From: an uncultured cyanobacterium
GTDB taxonomy: Bacteria > Cyanobacteriota > Cyanobacteriia > PCC-6307 > Cyanobiaceae
Assembly (NCBI GenBank): GCA_903858015.1
Contig: CAIOGZ010000042.1
Location: forward strand, 1-64,000
Direction: 5' to 3'
DNA length: 64,000 bases
Position 1 is the first letter of the stretch. Each line of letters opens with the position of its first letter. Below are positions 44,210 through 54,200 of this stretch, one piece after another. Under the pieces are notes generated by a model. It searched no databases. It saw nothing but the letters and a program-made list of their open reading frames with translations, and was not told the DNA's origin. A program made the position numbers and the translations under genes.

Positions 44210-46120
44210 TCAGGCGGGGAAAACCCGCAGCCGCTGCTGCAGACCACGGCCAAACACCGCACTACGCAGGCGGTAATGCTCCACCAGCTCGGCCTGCATG
44301 CGGCGCACCGGCTCGCTGCGGGGCAGCAACTCCACGGGCCGCCCCTGGGGCAGCACCACCTGCTCCACCGCCAGCCGGCATTCCTCCAGGGCGGCATGGG
44401 CATCCTCGAGGCCGGGCTGGGCCGCCGCCTGGCCACCCGCCTGGCTCCCCGCCTGGGCCCCCGGCCCAAAGCGGCGCTGCTCGGCGAGGCGATCGAGGGC
44501 GCGCTGCAGCTGGTGCAGGCTGTCGGATTTGATCACCAGGATCGGCAAGCCCAACTCGCGGGCCCGACGCCGCAGGGAGGGATCCCGGCCCAGCTCGCCC
44601 CGCAGGCTGAGCAGCAGCTCGGCCCGCTCCGGGCTCTCCACCAGCTCCAGCGCCTGGCCCCGGCTGCGGGCCGCCTCCTCCAGCAGGCTGCAGGAAAGCC
44701 CCACGGCGCAGACCCGCAGCGGCGCCGCCAGCTCCGGCCGGGCCGCCCCCAGGCCAAGCGAGGCTGGCGGCGCCGGCTGGGCCTCGCTGGCCGGGTGCTG
44801 GGAGCTGCTGGCCTCGGGATCGGGGAGGGGCACCGCCGCGAGGCTGCGGGGCCGGCGGACCAGGCTCGGGCTGGGGCGCGGCGCAGGCGGCTCCTGGAGC
44901 CGCAGCTCGCCGGCCTCGCTGAGCTCGCGGATCTGGGGCCGGGCCCCCTGGCCGCGCAGCAGCAGATCCACCGTGGCGGCCACGTCTTGGTGCACCAACC
45001 AGCGGCGGCGGCTGTGCATCTCCACCGCCATCGGGAAGGTGGGTTCGGCGGCCCGCTCCAACACCGTTTTCTGGGTGCGGCGGCGGCGGGCCTCCTCATC
45101 GCCCAGCGTCACCGACTGGATGCCACCGACCAGGTCGCTGAGGGTGGGGTTCTTGATCAGGTTGGCGAGTTCGTTGCCGTGGGCGGTGGCCACCAGCACC
45201 ACGCCCCGTTCGGCGATGGTGCGGGCCGCCTGGGCCTCCCGTTCGGTGCCGATCTCATCGATCACGATCACCTCGGGCATGTGGTTTTCCACCGCTTCGA
45301 TCATCACTTCGTGCTGTAACTCGGGCCGGGCCACCTGCATGCGCCGGGCCCGGCCGATGGCGGGGTGGGGGATGTCGCCATCGCCGGCGATTTCATTGCT
45401 GGTGTCGATCACCACCACCCGCTTGCCGAGCTCATCGGCCAGCACCCGGGCGATCTCACGCAGGGCGGTGGTTTTACCCACCCCGGGCCGGCCCATCAAC
45501 AGCAGGGATTGGCCCGCATCCAGCAGATCGCGCACCATCGCCACGGTGCCAAACACGGCCCGCCCCACCCGGCAGGTGAGGCCCACCACCTCGCCGCTGC
45601 GGTTGCGGATGGCACTGATCCGATGCAGGGTGCGCTCGATGCCGGCGCGGTTGTCGCCACCAAAGGCGCCGAGCCGCTCCACCACCTGGGCCAGGTCGCT
45701 GCGCTCAATTGGCAGCTCGCCGAGCAGCACGGCCCGGCCTGGGTAGCGCGCTTCCGGCACCCGGCCGAGGTCGAGCACCACCTCCAGCAGTTGATCGCGG
45801 TCTGCGGGGGCGGCCAGGGCCGTCTGGACGGCGAGCGGCAACACCTCCAGCAGGCGATCGAGGTCGTCGGTGACGCGCTGGGTGGCGGCGGGAAGGGCGG
45901 CGGGCGGAGTCAGCGAAGGCTGCAGGGTTGGCGCAAAGCGGCGGCGAAGATGTTCTAGCGGCAGGGCAGCCAGCGCCGGGATGCGGACAGCCGGCCACCT
46001 GGGCAGCAGCCTGGCTGGCAAGGGGGAGGGGGGTCGATCAGGGGGCAGGGAACGGTGGCCGGCCGTAACACGCCCTGGCCCATGGCGATAGCCGGCAAAG
46101 GGTGCATAGCCAGGAGCCAA
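44210..46120 (-). CDS. R3H-domain AAA ATPase (Ycf45/SpoIIIAA-like)
   Basis: The 636-residue protein contains an AAA-type ATPase of the Ycf45 family: [20 protein letters not shown] (Walker A), [39 protein letters not shown] (Walker B) and [21 protein letters not shown] Pro-rich linker and a second alpha/beta region follow, then a C-terminal R3H domain ([20 protein letters not shown]) that binds single-stranded nucleic acid. No ATG occurs in the first 190 residues; the frame begins with TTG 46120, so the true start is uncertain. It is core in picocyanobacteria. Confidence 0.85.
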   Translation of the reverse strand: MAPGYAPFAGYRHGPGRVTAGHRSLPPDRPPSPLPARLLPRWPAVRIPALAALPLEHLRRRFAPTLQPSLTPPAALPAATQRVTDDLDRLLEVLPLAVQTALAAPADRDQLLEVVLDLGRVPEARYPGRAVLLGELPIERSDLAQVVERLGAFGGDNRAGIERTLHRISAIRNRSGEVVGLTCRVGRAVFGTVAMVRDLLDAGQSLLLMGRPGVGKTTALREIARVLADELGKRVVVIDTSNEIAGDGDIPHPAIGRARRMQVARPELQHEVMIEAVENHMPEVIVIDEIGTEREAQAARTIAERGVVLVATAHGNELANLIKNPTLSDLVGGIQSVTLGDEEARRRRTQKTVLERAAEPTFPMAVEMHSRRRWLVHQDVAATVDLLLRGQGARPQIRELSEAGELRLQEPPAPRPSPSLVRRPRSLAAVPLPDPEASSSQHPASEAQPAPPASLGLGAARPELAAPLRVCAVGLSCSLLEEAARSRGQALELVESPERAELLLSLRGELGRDPSLRRRARELGLPILVIKSDSLHQLQRALDRLAEQRRFGPGAQAGSQAGGQAAAQPGLEDAHAALEECRLAVEQVVLPQGRPVELLPRSEPVRRMQAELVEHYRLRSAVFGRGLQQRLRVFPA

Positions 46121-46461
46121 AAGCCCGATAACGGATTACAGCGATCGCAAGTAGCCCATGACCGCCAACAAGGTCCCATGCCTGAAGACAATTCAGAGCA
46201 CGAAGAACAGTAACAAAAACTCCACAAGACAAATCCACAAGACAAATCCGCAAGACAAATAATGCCTCAAGATCGCCTAGGCTGAAGCACTTGAATATTG
46301 TCCATATTGACATCTCAATCAAATCGCGCCTCCACCATCGCCCTGGGCACCTTGCCTTCATGGCACAATGCTAAAAATTGACAATTCTTCAATATCCTCG
46401 CAACGAAATTTTCGCCCTACAATAACTTCATGTCTCCATGAAAATCTTGCCCTTTTTAATC
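46121..46461. other. AT-rich intergenic region with short tandem repeats
   Basis: The base composition falls sharply here. The stretch contains three 13-bp repeats (46221-46259) and AT-rich DNA up to the next gene. It is the left edge of an accessory segment. No gene is seen. Confidence 0.45.
46221..46259 (+). repeat. Three 13-bp tandem repeats
   Basis: Units TCCACAAGACAAA, TCCACAAGACAAA and TCCGCAAGACAAA follow each other without spacer, with one mismatch in the third. Confidence 0.9.
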
Positions 46462-47016
46462 ATGAGCCAGAGCAGCCCCGCCGCGATCACAAAAGCTGAA
46501 GCAGAAGCCTTATATGACCGCATCCGCGCCAAGATTGAACATGAAGATAATCTTGTCAATCAGAGGATCATGTGGATGATCACCTTGCAGGGCCTCCTAT
46601 TCACTGCCTATGGCTTTTCACTATCCGCAGAAGCAAGCTCCCTCTCTTTTGCCAACACGAATCCCGACGCATACTATGTTTTTAAAGCTAATTTAACCAC
46701 CCTTCGAACTGCGATGACATACACAGGAATAAGCGCCTCAGTTGCGGCACTTATGGGCGTAGTCGCTGCCAATCGGGCCATTCGCGACGATGAGAATCAG
46801 ATTCAATCCCAGACGAACCTACCGCCTACCGTACTAAAAAAACCAATAGGACAACGTGCCACCAACAGATTGGGAATGACCTGCAGCCTACTAATGCCCA
46901 TACTAGGAGGCATTGCATGGGCTTGGATAGGGGGTCTGTTGCCAAGCCCATTTCTCGTTCTTGCCGCAGCCATTCTTTCATTTTTTGTCTTTTTGATTAC
47001 CTGGGCATTAAGATAG
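46462..47016 (+). CDS. Membrane protein of unknown function, AT-richer than neighbours
   Basis: The 184-residue product has a cytosolic helix with ALYDRIRAKIEHEDNLVNQR, a segment I recall from small bacterial membrane proteins of unknown role. Next come a first membrane helix (IMWMITLQGLLFTAYGFSL), a second near MTYTGISASVAALMGVVAA, and two close helices at the end (MLMPILGG-like and FLVLAAAILSFFVFLITWAL). Codon use and base composition differ from the GC-rich surroundings, suggesting horizontal origin. ATG 46438 is an alternative start. Two-TM effector families of defence systems (SLATT-like) are a speculative comparison. Confidence 0.65.
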   Translation: MSQSSPAAITKAEAEALYDRIRAKIEHEDNLVNQRIMWMITLQGLLFTAYGFSLSAEASSLSFANTNPDAYYVFKANLTTLRTAMTYTGISASVAALMGVVAANRAIRDDENQIQSQTNLPPTVLKKPIGQRATNRLGMTCSLLMPILGGIAWAWIGGLLPSPFLVLAAAILSFFVFLITWALR

Positions 47017-47428
47017 GCCGAAAAGGGGATGGGCAGTGTTGAGCCAATCCACCCACAGATCACGAAGCAAGCATCAACTACAACCTCATCTTTGATCGGC
47101 AAGGACAAGCTCCAATCTTGGCCTAATCGTGCTGCGGCGCCGAGACGTTGTCTTACTTGGCGCGTCGTTCTGGGAGCTCGCAAGCAATGAAGCTGCCTAA
47201 ACCGCATTAAATGCGCGGCCGGACGAGCGGGAGTCAATCAACACACCAATGCCATCCCGATCACCAATCTTGAAGTTGCCACCAGCTTTGTCGTGCTGAT
47301 CGCGGGCGACACCGCCTACGGGGTCCTGCAGCCGCTCTAGACCAGCGTGCTGCCGGCGAAGGGATCCGAGCGGCTGATGCTGCAGGCCAGGGCGCTTTTA
47401 ACCTGCTGACATCTCCCGGCGGTGGTTC
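47017..47428. other. Intergenic region with possible gene remnants
   Basis: About 410 bp have no intact gene. Short plus-strand stretches look protein-like: DVVLLGASFWELASNEAA (near 47140-47190), which resembles a PIN-domain segment, and AIPITNLEVATSFVVLIAGD (near 47252-47311), ending at a TAG. They may be remnants of decayed genes. Composition is intermediate between the AT-rich left side and the GC-rich P450 gene. Confidence 0.35.
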
Positions 47429-48718
47429 ATGCCCCCAGCAGTCCCACCCCAGGCCCCACCCCACACCGGCGCCGTTTCGGGGGTGCTGGAGCTGCTCGCC
47501 TTTCTGCGGGATCCGGGTTTTGCCGGACGCCGCTTCGCCGAGCTGGGGGATGTGTTTGAAACGGTGCTCGCTGGCCAGCCGCAGGTGTTTGTGCGCGGGG
47601 CGGGCCCGGTGGCGGAGCTGATGACGCAAGCGGCGGCCTTGGAGGGCTGGTGGCCACCGAGCGTGAGTGAGCTGCTGGGTCGCAACTCGCTGGCGAACCG
47701 CAACGGGGAGGCCCATATGGCGCGGCGGCGGGCGGTGGGGCGCCTGTTTTCCGCCCAAGCCCTCAAGGGCTACGCCCCCGGCATCGCACGGATCTGCGAC
47801 AAGGTGGCTAGCGGCATCGCCGCGGCGCCCCAGCCGCTGGCTCTGGCCGAGTGGATGCGGCCCTTTGCCTTTGAGGTGATCGCCGAGGTGGTGCTGGGCC
47901 TCAGCCCCGCAGGCAGGCAGGGCCTTTACGAGGATTTCGAGATCTGGACCAGCGGCCTGTTCAGCCTGCCGATTGCCTATCCCACCAGCCGCCTGGCCCG
48001 GGCCAAGGCCGCCCGGCGCCGCCTGATCAGCCGCATCCACGGCCTACTGCCTTGCCTGAGCGTGCTGGTTGGCGCCTGCGATGAAGCCGGCCTGCCCCTG
48101 CAGGATGCCGACCTGGCGGACCAACTCCTGCTGCTCCTGTTCGCCGGCTACGAAACCACCGCCTCCTCCCTCACCCTGCTGGTGTTGCTCCTGCTCCAGC
48201 ACCCCAGCACCATCCCGTGGCTGCAGCAGGAGGTCGACGCCGTGCCCTGGCCCCCCAGCGGCGCGGGCCTGGAGCAGCTGGAAACCCTGCCGCGGCTGAA
48301 CGCCGTGATCAAGGAGGTGTTGCGGCTGGTGCCCCCCGTGGGCGGCTTCTTCCGCCGGGCCATCGCCCCGGTGCAGCTGGGGCCCTACACGATCGCGGCG
48401 GGTCGGGTGATCCAGGTGGACATCAGCGCCACCCAACGCGATGGCCAGGTGTTTACCGAGCCCGAGGCCTTCCGGCCCGAGCGCCAGCTGGAGGGCCCAG
48501 CCCCTGGCGCCGCCTACATCCCCTTTGGCCTGGCGCCGCGGGTGTGCCTGGGCAGGCCCCTGGCGGAACTGGAGCTGCGCCTACTCACCGTGCGCCTACT
48601 GCAAACCCTGCGCTTCTCGCTGCAGCCGGATCAAGATCTCAGCTTGGACATGATCCCCACCCCCAGGCCCCGTAGCGGCGTGCTGGTGCGGGCGGCCGCC
48701 AAGCAGTCAGCCCCCTGA
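47429..48718 (+). CDS. Cytochrome P450
   Basis: The 429-residue protein is a soluble P450 monooxygenase. The I-helix oxygen-binding motif is LLLFAGYETTASSLTLLVLL, the ExxR helix is AVIKEVLRLVPPVGG, the PERF-like motif is FRPERQLEG, and the heme Cys loop is YIPFGLAPRVCLGRPLAELE. It looks like the CYP120-type family known from Synechocystis, which acts on retinoids, but the substrate is not determined. No N-terminal membrane anchor is seen. No ferredoxin or reductase gene lies next to it. Confidence 0.93.
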   Translation: MPPAVPPQAPPHTGAVSGVLELLAFLRDPGFAGRRFAELGDVFETVLAGQPQVFVRGAGPVAELMTQAAALEGWWPPSVSELLGRNSLANRNGEAHMARRRAVGRLFSAQALKGYAPGIARICDKVASGIAAAPQPLALAEWMRPFAFEVIAEVVLGLSPAGRQGLYEDFEIWTSGLFSLPIAYPTSRLARAKAARRRLISRIHGLLPCLSVLVGACDEAGLPLQDADLADQLLLLLFAGYETTASSLTLLVLLLLQHPSTIPWLQQEVDAVPWPPSGAGLEQLETLPRLNAVIKEVLRLVPPVGGFFRRAIAPVQLGPYTIAAGRVIQVDISATQRDGQVFTEPEAFRPERQLEGPAPGAAYIPFGLAPRVCLGRPLAELELRLLTVRLLQTLRFSLQPDQDLSLDMIPTPRPRSGVLVRAAAKQSAP

Positions 48719-48850
48719 GGCCGCTGGGGTGTGCCTGGATTCGAACGGATTGCGTTGAATCAGGTGCACGGGGCCGTGCTGGAGGGGCGCTTCGATCGCC
48801 GCGATGCCGCGCCGCTTGAGCTCTGCCGACCCGAGCACGTTCAGGGGGTA
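48707..48850 (-). pseudogene. Remnant of a Phd/YefM-like antitoxin
   Basis: On the minus strand the frame reads YPLNVLGSAELKRRGIAAIE and then APLQHGPVHLIQRNPF before running into unrelated residues and a TGA. AELKRRGxxAIE followed by GPVHLIxRN is the typical N-terminal pattern of Phd-family antitoxins. There is no ATG and the C-terminal half is missing. The end overlaps the 3' end of the P450 gene. The identity is by pattern only. Confidence 0.45.
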
Positions 48851-49077
48851 TTCGGCCGCTTCAAGCCCCGTCGGTGGGGTCACCCTCGCCCGATTGGAGA
48901 GGCATTGGTACTGAAAACAGTACTGAGCTGCTGCCGCGACCCTCTCCAGGCTGCAGGGTCAAACGCGGCCCTTGGGGCGGGGGCCGACGGGCTGGGGCGT
49001 CTAGGCGGCCGCGGTAGCCGCTGTGACACCTCGCTACTGATATCCCTGCTACTATTTGCTTATTTACAAGCGCATCC
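48851..49077. other. Upstream region of the secreted-protein gene
   Basis: This stretch holds a 16-bp perfect inverted repeat (48908-48923) and AT-richer DNA just before 49078 (TATCCCTGCTACTATTTGCTTATTTAC), likely containing the promoter. No gene is seen. Confidence 0.4.
48908..48923. promoter_or_regulatory. Perfect inverted repeat, possible operator
   Basis: GTACTG-AAAA-CAGTAC is a perfect 6-bp inverted repeat with a 4-base spacer, about 155 bases before the secreted-protein start. It could bind a dimeric regulator; no specific regulator is recognised. Confidence 0.4.
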
Positions 49078-49662
49078 ATGGCCATCAACCTGCCCTGGGC
49101 ATTATATCTTTTCGCCATCACCCTGCTGCTGCCTGGCGCGGTGCGGGCCCAGGCCTCCCAGGACGGCAGCCCCGCCTCCGGAGCAACAGGCGGCACCCTG
49201 CTGAACGGCACCACGGAGGCCCAGCCCCATGGCGAGTGGAGTGGCACGTATCAGAACATTGGCGTGAATCTGATGTCGGCCCGGCGCACTCAGGATGGTT
49301 TTCTGGTGCGGGTGAAGCGTCGCATCAAACCCGGTGGCGATGCCGCCAAGGAATTCGCCCGCAACATTCCCGTCGTCTCGACGGCGGCCAACTGGGCCAC
49401 CCTGGGGTTGTTCAAGCGGGCGCTGAAGTCCGACGGTGAGGCGGTGCGCGCCACCTGGTTGGTAATGAACTGCACCAACAAGACCTTCAACGTGAGCAGT
49501 GATGGCTATTCCTGGCAGAACATCTACAAAGATCCCTACGGCCAGGCAGAGGATCTCTACTTCCAGCTCTGCGAATCAAACCAAAAAGACGGGGCAGCCC
49601 GCTACCTGAACCTGCCGCCGGCCGAGCCCGACATGCTGCGGGCGGCCCAGGCGGGCAAATAA
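49078..49662 (+). CDS. Secreted hypothetical protein
   Basis: The 194-residue protein has a signal peptide (INLPWALYLFAITLLLPGAV, cleavage after AQA likely). A low-complexity Gly/Ser/Ala stretch follows, then a domain with GEWSGTYQNIGVNLMSARR, WATLGLFKRALKSDGE and WLVMNCTNKTFNVSSDGYSW. Two cysteines (in MNCTN and QLCES) could form a disulfide. No known family is recognised. It is probably periplasmic. Confidence 0.7.
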   Translation: MAINLPWALYLFAITLLLPGAVRAQASQDGSPASGATGGTLLNGTTEAQPHGEWSGTYQNIGVNLMSARRTQDGFLVRVKRRIKPGGDAAKEFARNIPVVSTAANWATLGLFKRALKSDGEAVRATWLVMNCTNKTFNVSSDGYSWQNIYKDPYGQAEDLYFQLCESNQKDGAARYLNLPPAEPDMLRAAQAGK

Positions 49663-49813
49663 CCGCAGCGGCGAGGACCCGTTGATTGGGCCCGATCGCA
49701 TCGGGGCGGCCAAGATCGCGATCACCATGGCCCCGCTCAAGCTTTGCCAGCCGCAGCTGGGCCCTGGCTAGCTGCGGCAGCGCTGAGCCCCGTAGCCATT
49801 GCTTGAGCGCCCC

Positions 49814-51013
49814 TCAGCGCCGCCGCCGCAACCAGGGCTGCACCAAGGCCGCCGCGATCGCCGCCGCCTCGGGCAGCAGATCGGCTTGATCCAGCAGCCG
49901 GCCGCCCCGCTGTTGGGCCTGCAGCAGCAGCGGTTGCAGGCGGGCCCGGGCGACGCTGCCAAAGGCCACGCCAGCTACCGCTGCACTTGCGGGGGGCGGC
50001 AGGGTTTGCAGCAGGGGCAGGGTGCGGTCGTTGGTGCCACCGGCCAGCTGGACGGGGCCGGGGGGTAGCCGCGGGCCGATCCGCCGCCAGAGCTGCACCG
50101 CCGCCCGGGCCGTGCCGGCCCCCACATCGCCCCGCATCGGCCGGCCATCGAGCTGCCAAAGGGGGGTGAAACCAGCGCCGCGCAGCTGGGCGAAGCGGTT
50201 CCAGAGCTCCTCCACCAGCCGCTCCGCCAGCGCCTCGGGGCGCAGCGGCAGCGCCTCGCCGGCGGCGGCAGCTGGCGGCGGCCCATCCAGCTCCAACCCG
50301 CAGCTCACCGCCAAGCGCCGCAGGGGAATGCCGGCGGCCCGCAGCTGGTCGAGGCGGGCGGCGAAGGCCCCAGCGCGGCCGATGCGGGTGTGGAGCTCGA
50401 TCGCATCGGGGCGCAGCGCCGCCAATAGGGGGGGCACGGCCGCCGCCGGCAGCAGCTGGTCGCGCTCCTCGATCAACCCCAGCGGGCAGGCCGGCAGGCA
50501 ACGGCCGCAGCCGTAGCAGCGCTCCGCCAGCACCCCGCAAGCCTCCAGCACCCCGCAGGCGGGGCGATCCGAGGCCGCTGCAGGGCTTGGTCCGGACACG
50601 GGTACAGGCTCAAGAGGCGGTATCGCCAGGGCGGGGCAAACCCGCTCGCAGGGGCGCGGGCAAGCGGCCGGGCAGTGGGCTGGATCAAACCAGGCCTTAC
50701 GGAAATGGGGATCGGCCCCATCACTGAGGCTCAGCATCACCCAGGGCCTGGCCCCGCCGCGGGCCTCGGCCCAGGCGATCCCGCGCCGCGCCGCAGCCAC
50801 CACGGCAGGGTCGGCGGCCAGATCGAGGCAATGGACGCCCGCCAGGCTGTAGATGCCGGCCAGATCTTCAATCGCGGCCAGGTCTTGGTTGCTGGCGCCA
50901 CCGATCCATTTCACCCAGCGGCCGCTGGCCAGGGCCCGCTCCGGATCGAGGCCGCCGGCAGGCGCTGGCGAGCTCACCAGGGGGAGCAAAGGAATGGGCG
51001 ACGGCAGGGCCAC
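49814..51013 (-). CDS. ldpA: Circadian input iron-sulfur protein LdpA
   Basis: LdpA is an Fe-S protein that links redox or light state to period length of the Kai clock. The 399-residue translation opens RALASGRWVKWIGGASNQDL, the conserved LdpA start, then has an Fe-S region with CPAACPRPCERVCP and a ferredoxin-type CYGCGRCLPACPLGL. The C-terminal LdpA domain follows (GAGFTPLWQLDGRPMRGDVG). The start codon is GTG 51013. In picocyanobacteria ldpA lies, as I recall, near ndhN and the ribosomal operon; here about 8.5 kb of other genes separate them. Confidence 0.9.
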   Translation of the reverse strand: MALPSPIPLLPLVSSPAPAGGLDPERALASGRWVKWIGGASNQDLAAIEDLAGIYSLAGVHCLDLAADPAVVAAARRGIAWAEARGGARPWVMLSLSDGADPHFRKAWFDPAHCPAACPRPCERVCPALAIPPLEPVPVSGPSPAAASDRPACGVLEACGVLAERCYGCGRCLPACPLGLIEERDQLLPAAAVPPLLAALRPDAIELHTRIGRAGAFAARLDQLRAAGIPLRRLAVSCGLELDGPPPAAAAGEALPLRPEALAERLVEELWNRFAQLRGAGFTPLWQLDGRPMRGDVGAGTARAAVQLWRRIGPRLPPGPVQLAGGTNDRTLPLLQTLPPPASAAVAGVAFGSVARARLQPLLLQAQQRGGRLLDQADLLPEAAAIAAALVQPWLRRRR

Positions 51014-51240
51014 GGGGAGGGGCGGCGGCGCCGCATGGAGGCTGGGCGAGCGGGCCGGTTTGAGGCTAGGGCTTTGGGGAGGGGGAGGTCAGGGGGCTCG
51101 TGGCGGCACGACCTAGGTGGGGCTCAGGCAGGGGCAAGCTCAAGTAGATGGCGCTCAAGCGGCTGCTCACCAAGGAGGCGCTGCTCAAGTAGAGGCCGCC
51201 AAAGAGCGGGCACCAAGGAGTGGCCGCCCGATTCGCGGGC

Positions 51241-54200
51241 TCAAACCCTCTCTTCCCTAATCAATTGTTCGAGCTGTGCTTGGAACTGAAGTTTTAGATC
51301 CTCGATACTTGTGTACTGAGTAGGGTAATGGCCAAGCTCGGAAAGTCTTTTCTTGAAGGCCAAGAGTGTGTTGATCTCCTCAGTGATACTGGCGGTGTCA
51401 ATTTGCACATTTTTGAAGTATGTGTAGACTATCGGCTTCCCCTTGGCCCTGAACTCCGCGTGGGCCGCATTAAACTCTTCTTTTGTAAACTTGCCCGTCT
51501 TTGTCTTGTAAAGGCTCAAAAAAATATCGCAGCTTCTCGCCTTTTCATTGTATTCGTCCTGCAGGCGGGTTTCGCTCATGGCGTCAAGGAAGTTCTCCCA
51601 GCGCAGGATTTGCAGCTTAATTCCCTGTTGACCCAGATTATCATTGTTCTTGCGTAGGAGGTGCAGCTCGATCGCATCGCGATCTTCCCTGAGTTCCGAA
51701 GAGGAGGCGAGGAAGACCTTGATCGTTCTGGGGGGCTGGGATTCAGAAGCCGCAGCGGCAGCGGAGGGGCGATCTTGGGCGGCAGGGGGCTCCGGAGGGG
51801 CGGGCTTGGCCCAGGCCGGCATAGCGTCTAACTTAAGTCCATCCAGGAGTTCAAGAACGCTGACATCCTCATAGCTCTCTGGGCATTCAACCGTCAGCTT
51901 GCCATCCTGCTTGCGCTTCAGGAGCCGCCCTTCTTCGTAGCGCTCCGGGGAAGTAGATAGTCGGCATTGACTGCAGATGCAAGGCACGAATTTGCGCACC
52001 TTATCTCTCAGGCCTTCGAAGCTGGCATTGAGGGCATCGAGATCGCTGGAGATCACGCTCAGCAGGGCTTTGCGCTCCGGGCCGCGAGCGCGCAGTTCAA
52101 TCTCCTTGCCGCCAGGTGAGGTGAGACGGGCCAGCAATTCGCTCTGGCCGTGCTCGAAGTAGGCCCCACTGCGCCAGGAGCGATCCGGCTGGCGCACGAA
52201 ACGATGCATGCGCACCATCAGCCGGCTGATCAAGCCTTTGGGGAGGAAGTCGTACTGATAAGTCAACACCAGATCATCCGCCTGGGGCCAATCCTGCAAG
52301 GCCTCGGGGGTGGAGGGGGAGAGCAGCTGGGGCGCCAACCAGGTTTCGATTTGTTGATCGGCAAGTTTGTAGCAGAGCTCGAATTTCTCCATCAGGGCGA
52401 GCAGTTCAGGATGCATGTCTCCGTAGGTGGAGTGCGCCCAGATCTGCTGGCAGTCTGCTCGGGTGAAGTAGCCAAAACGGGCTTTGGTGGGCTCATCGTC
52501 GAGCACGTTGAAGACAGCCTCCGTGGCCCAGTCGTTTTGGAGGATCAGAAGGCGAGCCAGGAGGGGATCCTCCTGGAAGTGGAGGAAGACGCCCAGGTCG
52601 TGGAGATAGCGGCTGAGCTGAAGAGCTTTGGTTTCATCCAAATCCAGATGGCGCCCATAGATTTGAAAATACTCCTTGCGGCTGACGTAGGGGGCTTGCT
52701 GTTTTCGATCTTCCAATTCGGCACGAATCGCCAGCCAGCGGGCTGGCACCGCCTCGCCCACGTGGGGCAATTGCTGAACGTGAAAGCGGATGGCCTCTGC
52801 CAACTTCTCAGCTGCATCGCCCTGCTCGAGGTTGCCACGGTAAACATCCTTGACGTTAGGGAAGCGCCCCTTGATTCCGGCTTCATCAATGCTTTTGCTG
52901 CGACCCGCCTTCTCGTTCTGGAAGATCAGCACCGGGCTGCCCTCGCTGAGCGCCTCAATCAGCTCCAGCCAATACTTGAAGCCGTCGTCCTGCACCGCTT
53001 GGCTGTAGCGGTTGTCGTCCACCAGGATGTAGAGGGATCGCTTGGTGAGGAAGAACTGGTGGGTGGCGTGATAAATCTGTTGGCCACCAAAGTCCCACAC
53101 GTTGAGCTGAAAGGGGCGCCCTCCGGCATTGCTAAAGGTATGGCGGTGAATATCGATGCCTTTGGTCGATTCCTCTTCTGCCGGCAAGGGTAAATCGGTT
53201 TGGTAGAGCCGGCGCAGCAGGCTGGTTTTACCGGCGCCTCCATCGCCGAGGATCAGCACCTTGGCTTCGTAAAGGTGGTCCGCTCCCTGCACATCTATTT
53301 CGCGCAGATAGTTTAGAACAGCTTCCTGGCCTTGTTGAACAATCTCCGGGGGTGGATGGATCAGCGGACAGTCGAAAACATTGATTCCATTTCTAGATCC
53401 ATGCTCTGCCCATTTTGCCTCCAGGCCTCTCTCCAGCAAGGGCCGCAACGGAGATAAGTCCTGAACCTTGGTTTCCTTCAGGTTGAGGGATATCAATCGC
53501 TTCAAGGTTGCGAAGGGCATTGTCTCAACGACAGGATTCTTTGAAAGGTCCAGGGTGGTGAGCTGGGTGAGGGCCGCCAGTGCCGCCGCTCCCTTATCAC
53601 CGATCTCGTTCCTAGTCAGGTTGAGGGAGGTGAGCTGCGTGAGTGCCGCCAGTGCCGCCGCTCCCTTATCACCGATCTGGTTGTACCCCAGGTCCAGGGC
53701 GGTGAGCTGGGTGAGTGCCGCCAGAGCCGCCGCTCCCTCAACTCCGATCTGGCTGCCCCCCAGTTCCAGTGTGGTGAGCTGGGTGAGTGCCGCCAGTGCC
53801 GCCGCTCCCTCAGCTCCGATCTGGTTGTCCCTCAAGTTGAGGGAGGTGAGCTGGGTGAGTGCCGCCAGTGCCGCCCCTCCCTCAGCTCCGATCTGGTTGT
53901 CCCTCAGGTTGAGGGAGGTGAGCTGCGTGAGTGCCGCAAGTGCCGCCGCTCCCTCAGCTCCGATCTGGTTGTCCCTCAGGTTGAGGGAGGTGAGCTGCGT
54001 GAGTGCCGCCAGTGCCGCCGCTCCCTCAGCTCCGATCTGATTGTCCCTCAGGTTGAGGGAGGTGAGGTGGGTGAGTGCCGCCAGTGCCGCCGCTCCCTTA
54101 TCACCGATCTGGTTGTACCCCAGGACCAGGGTGGTGAGCTCGGTGAGTGCCGCCAGTGCCGCCGCTCCCTCAGCTCCGATCTGGTTGTCCCACAGGTTGA

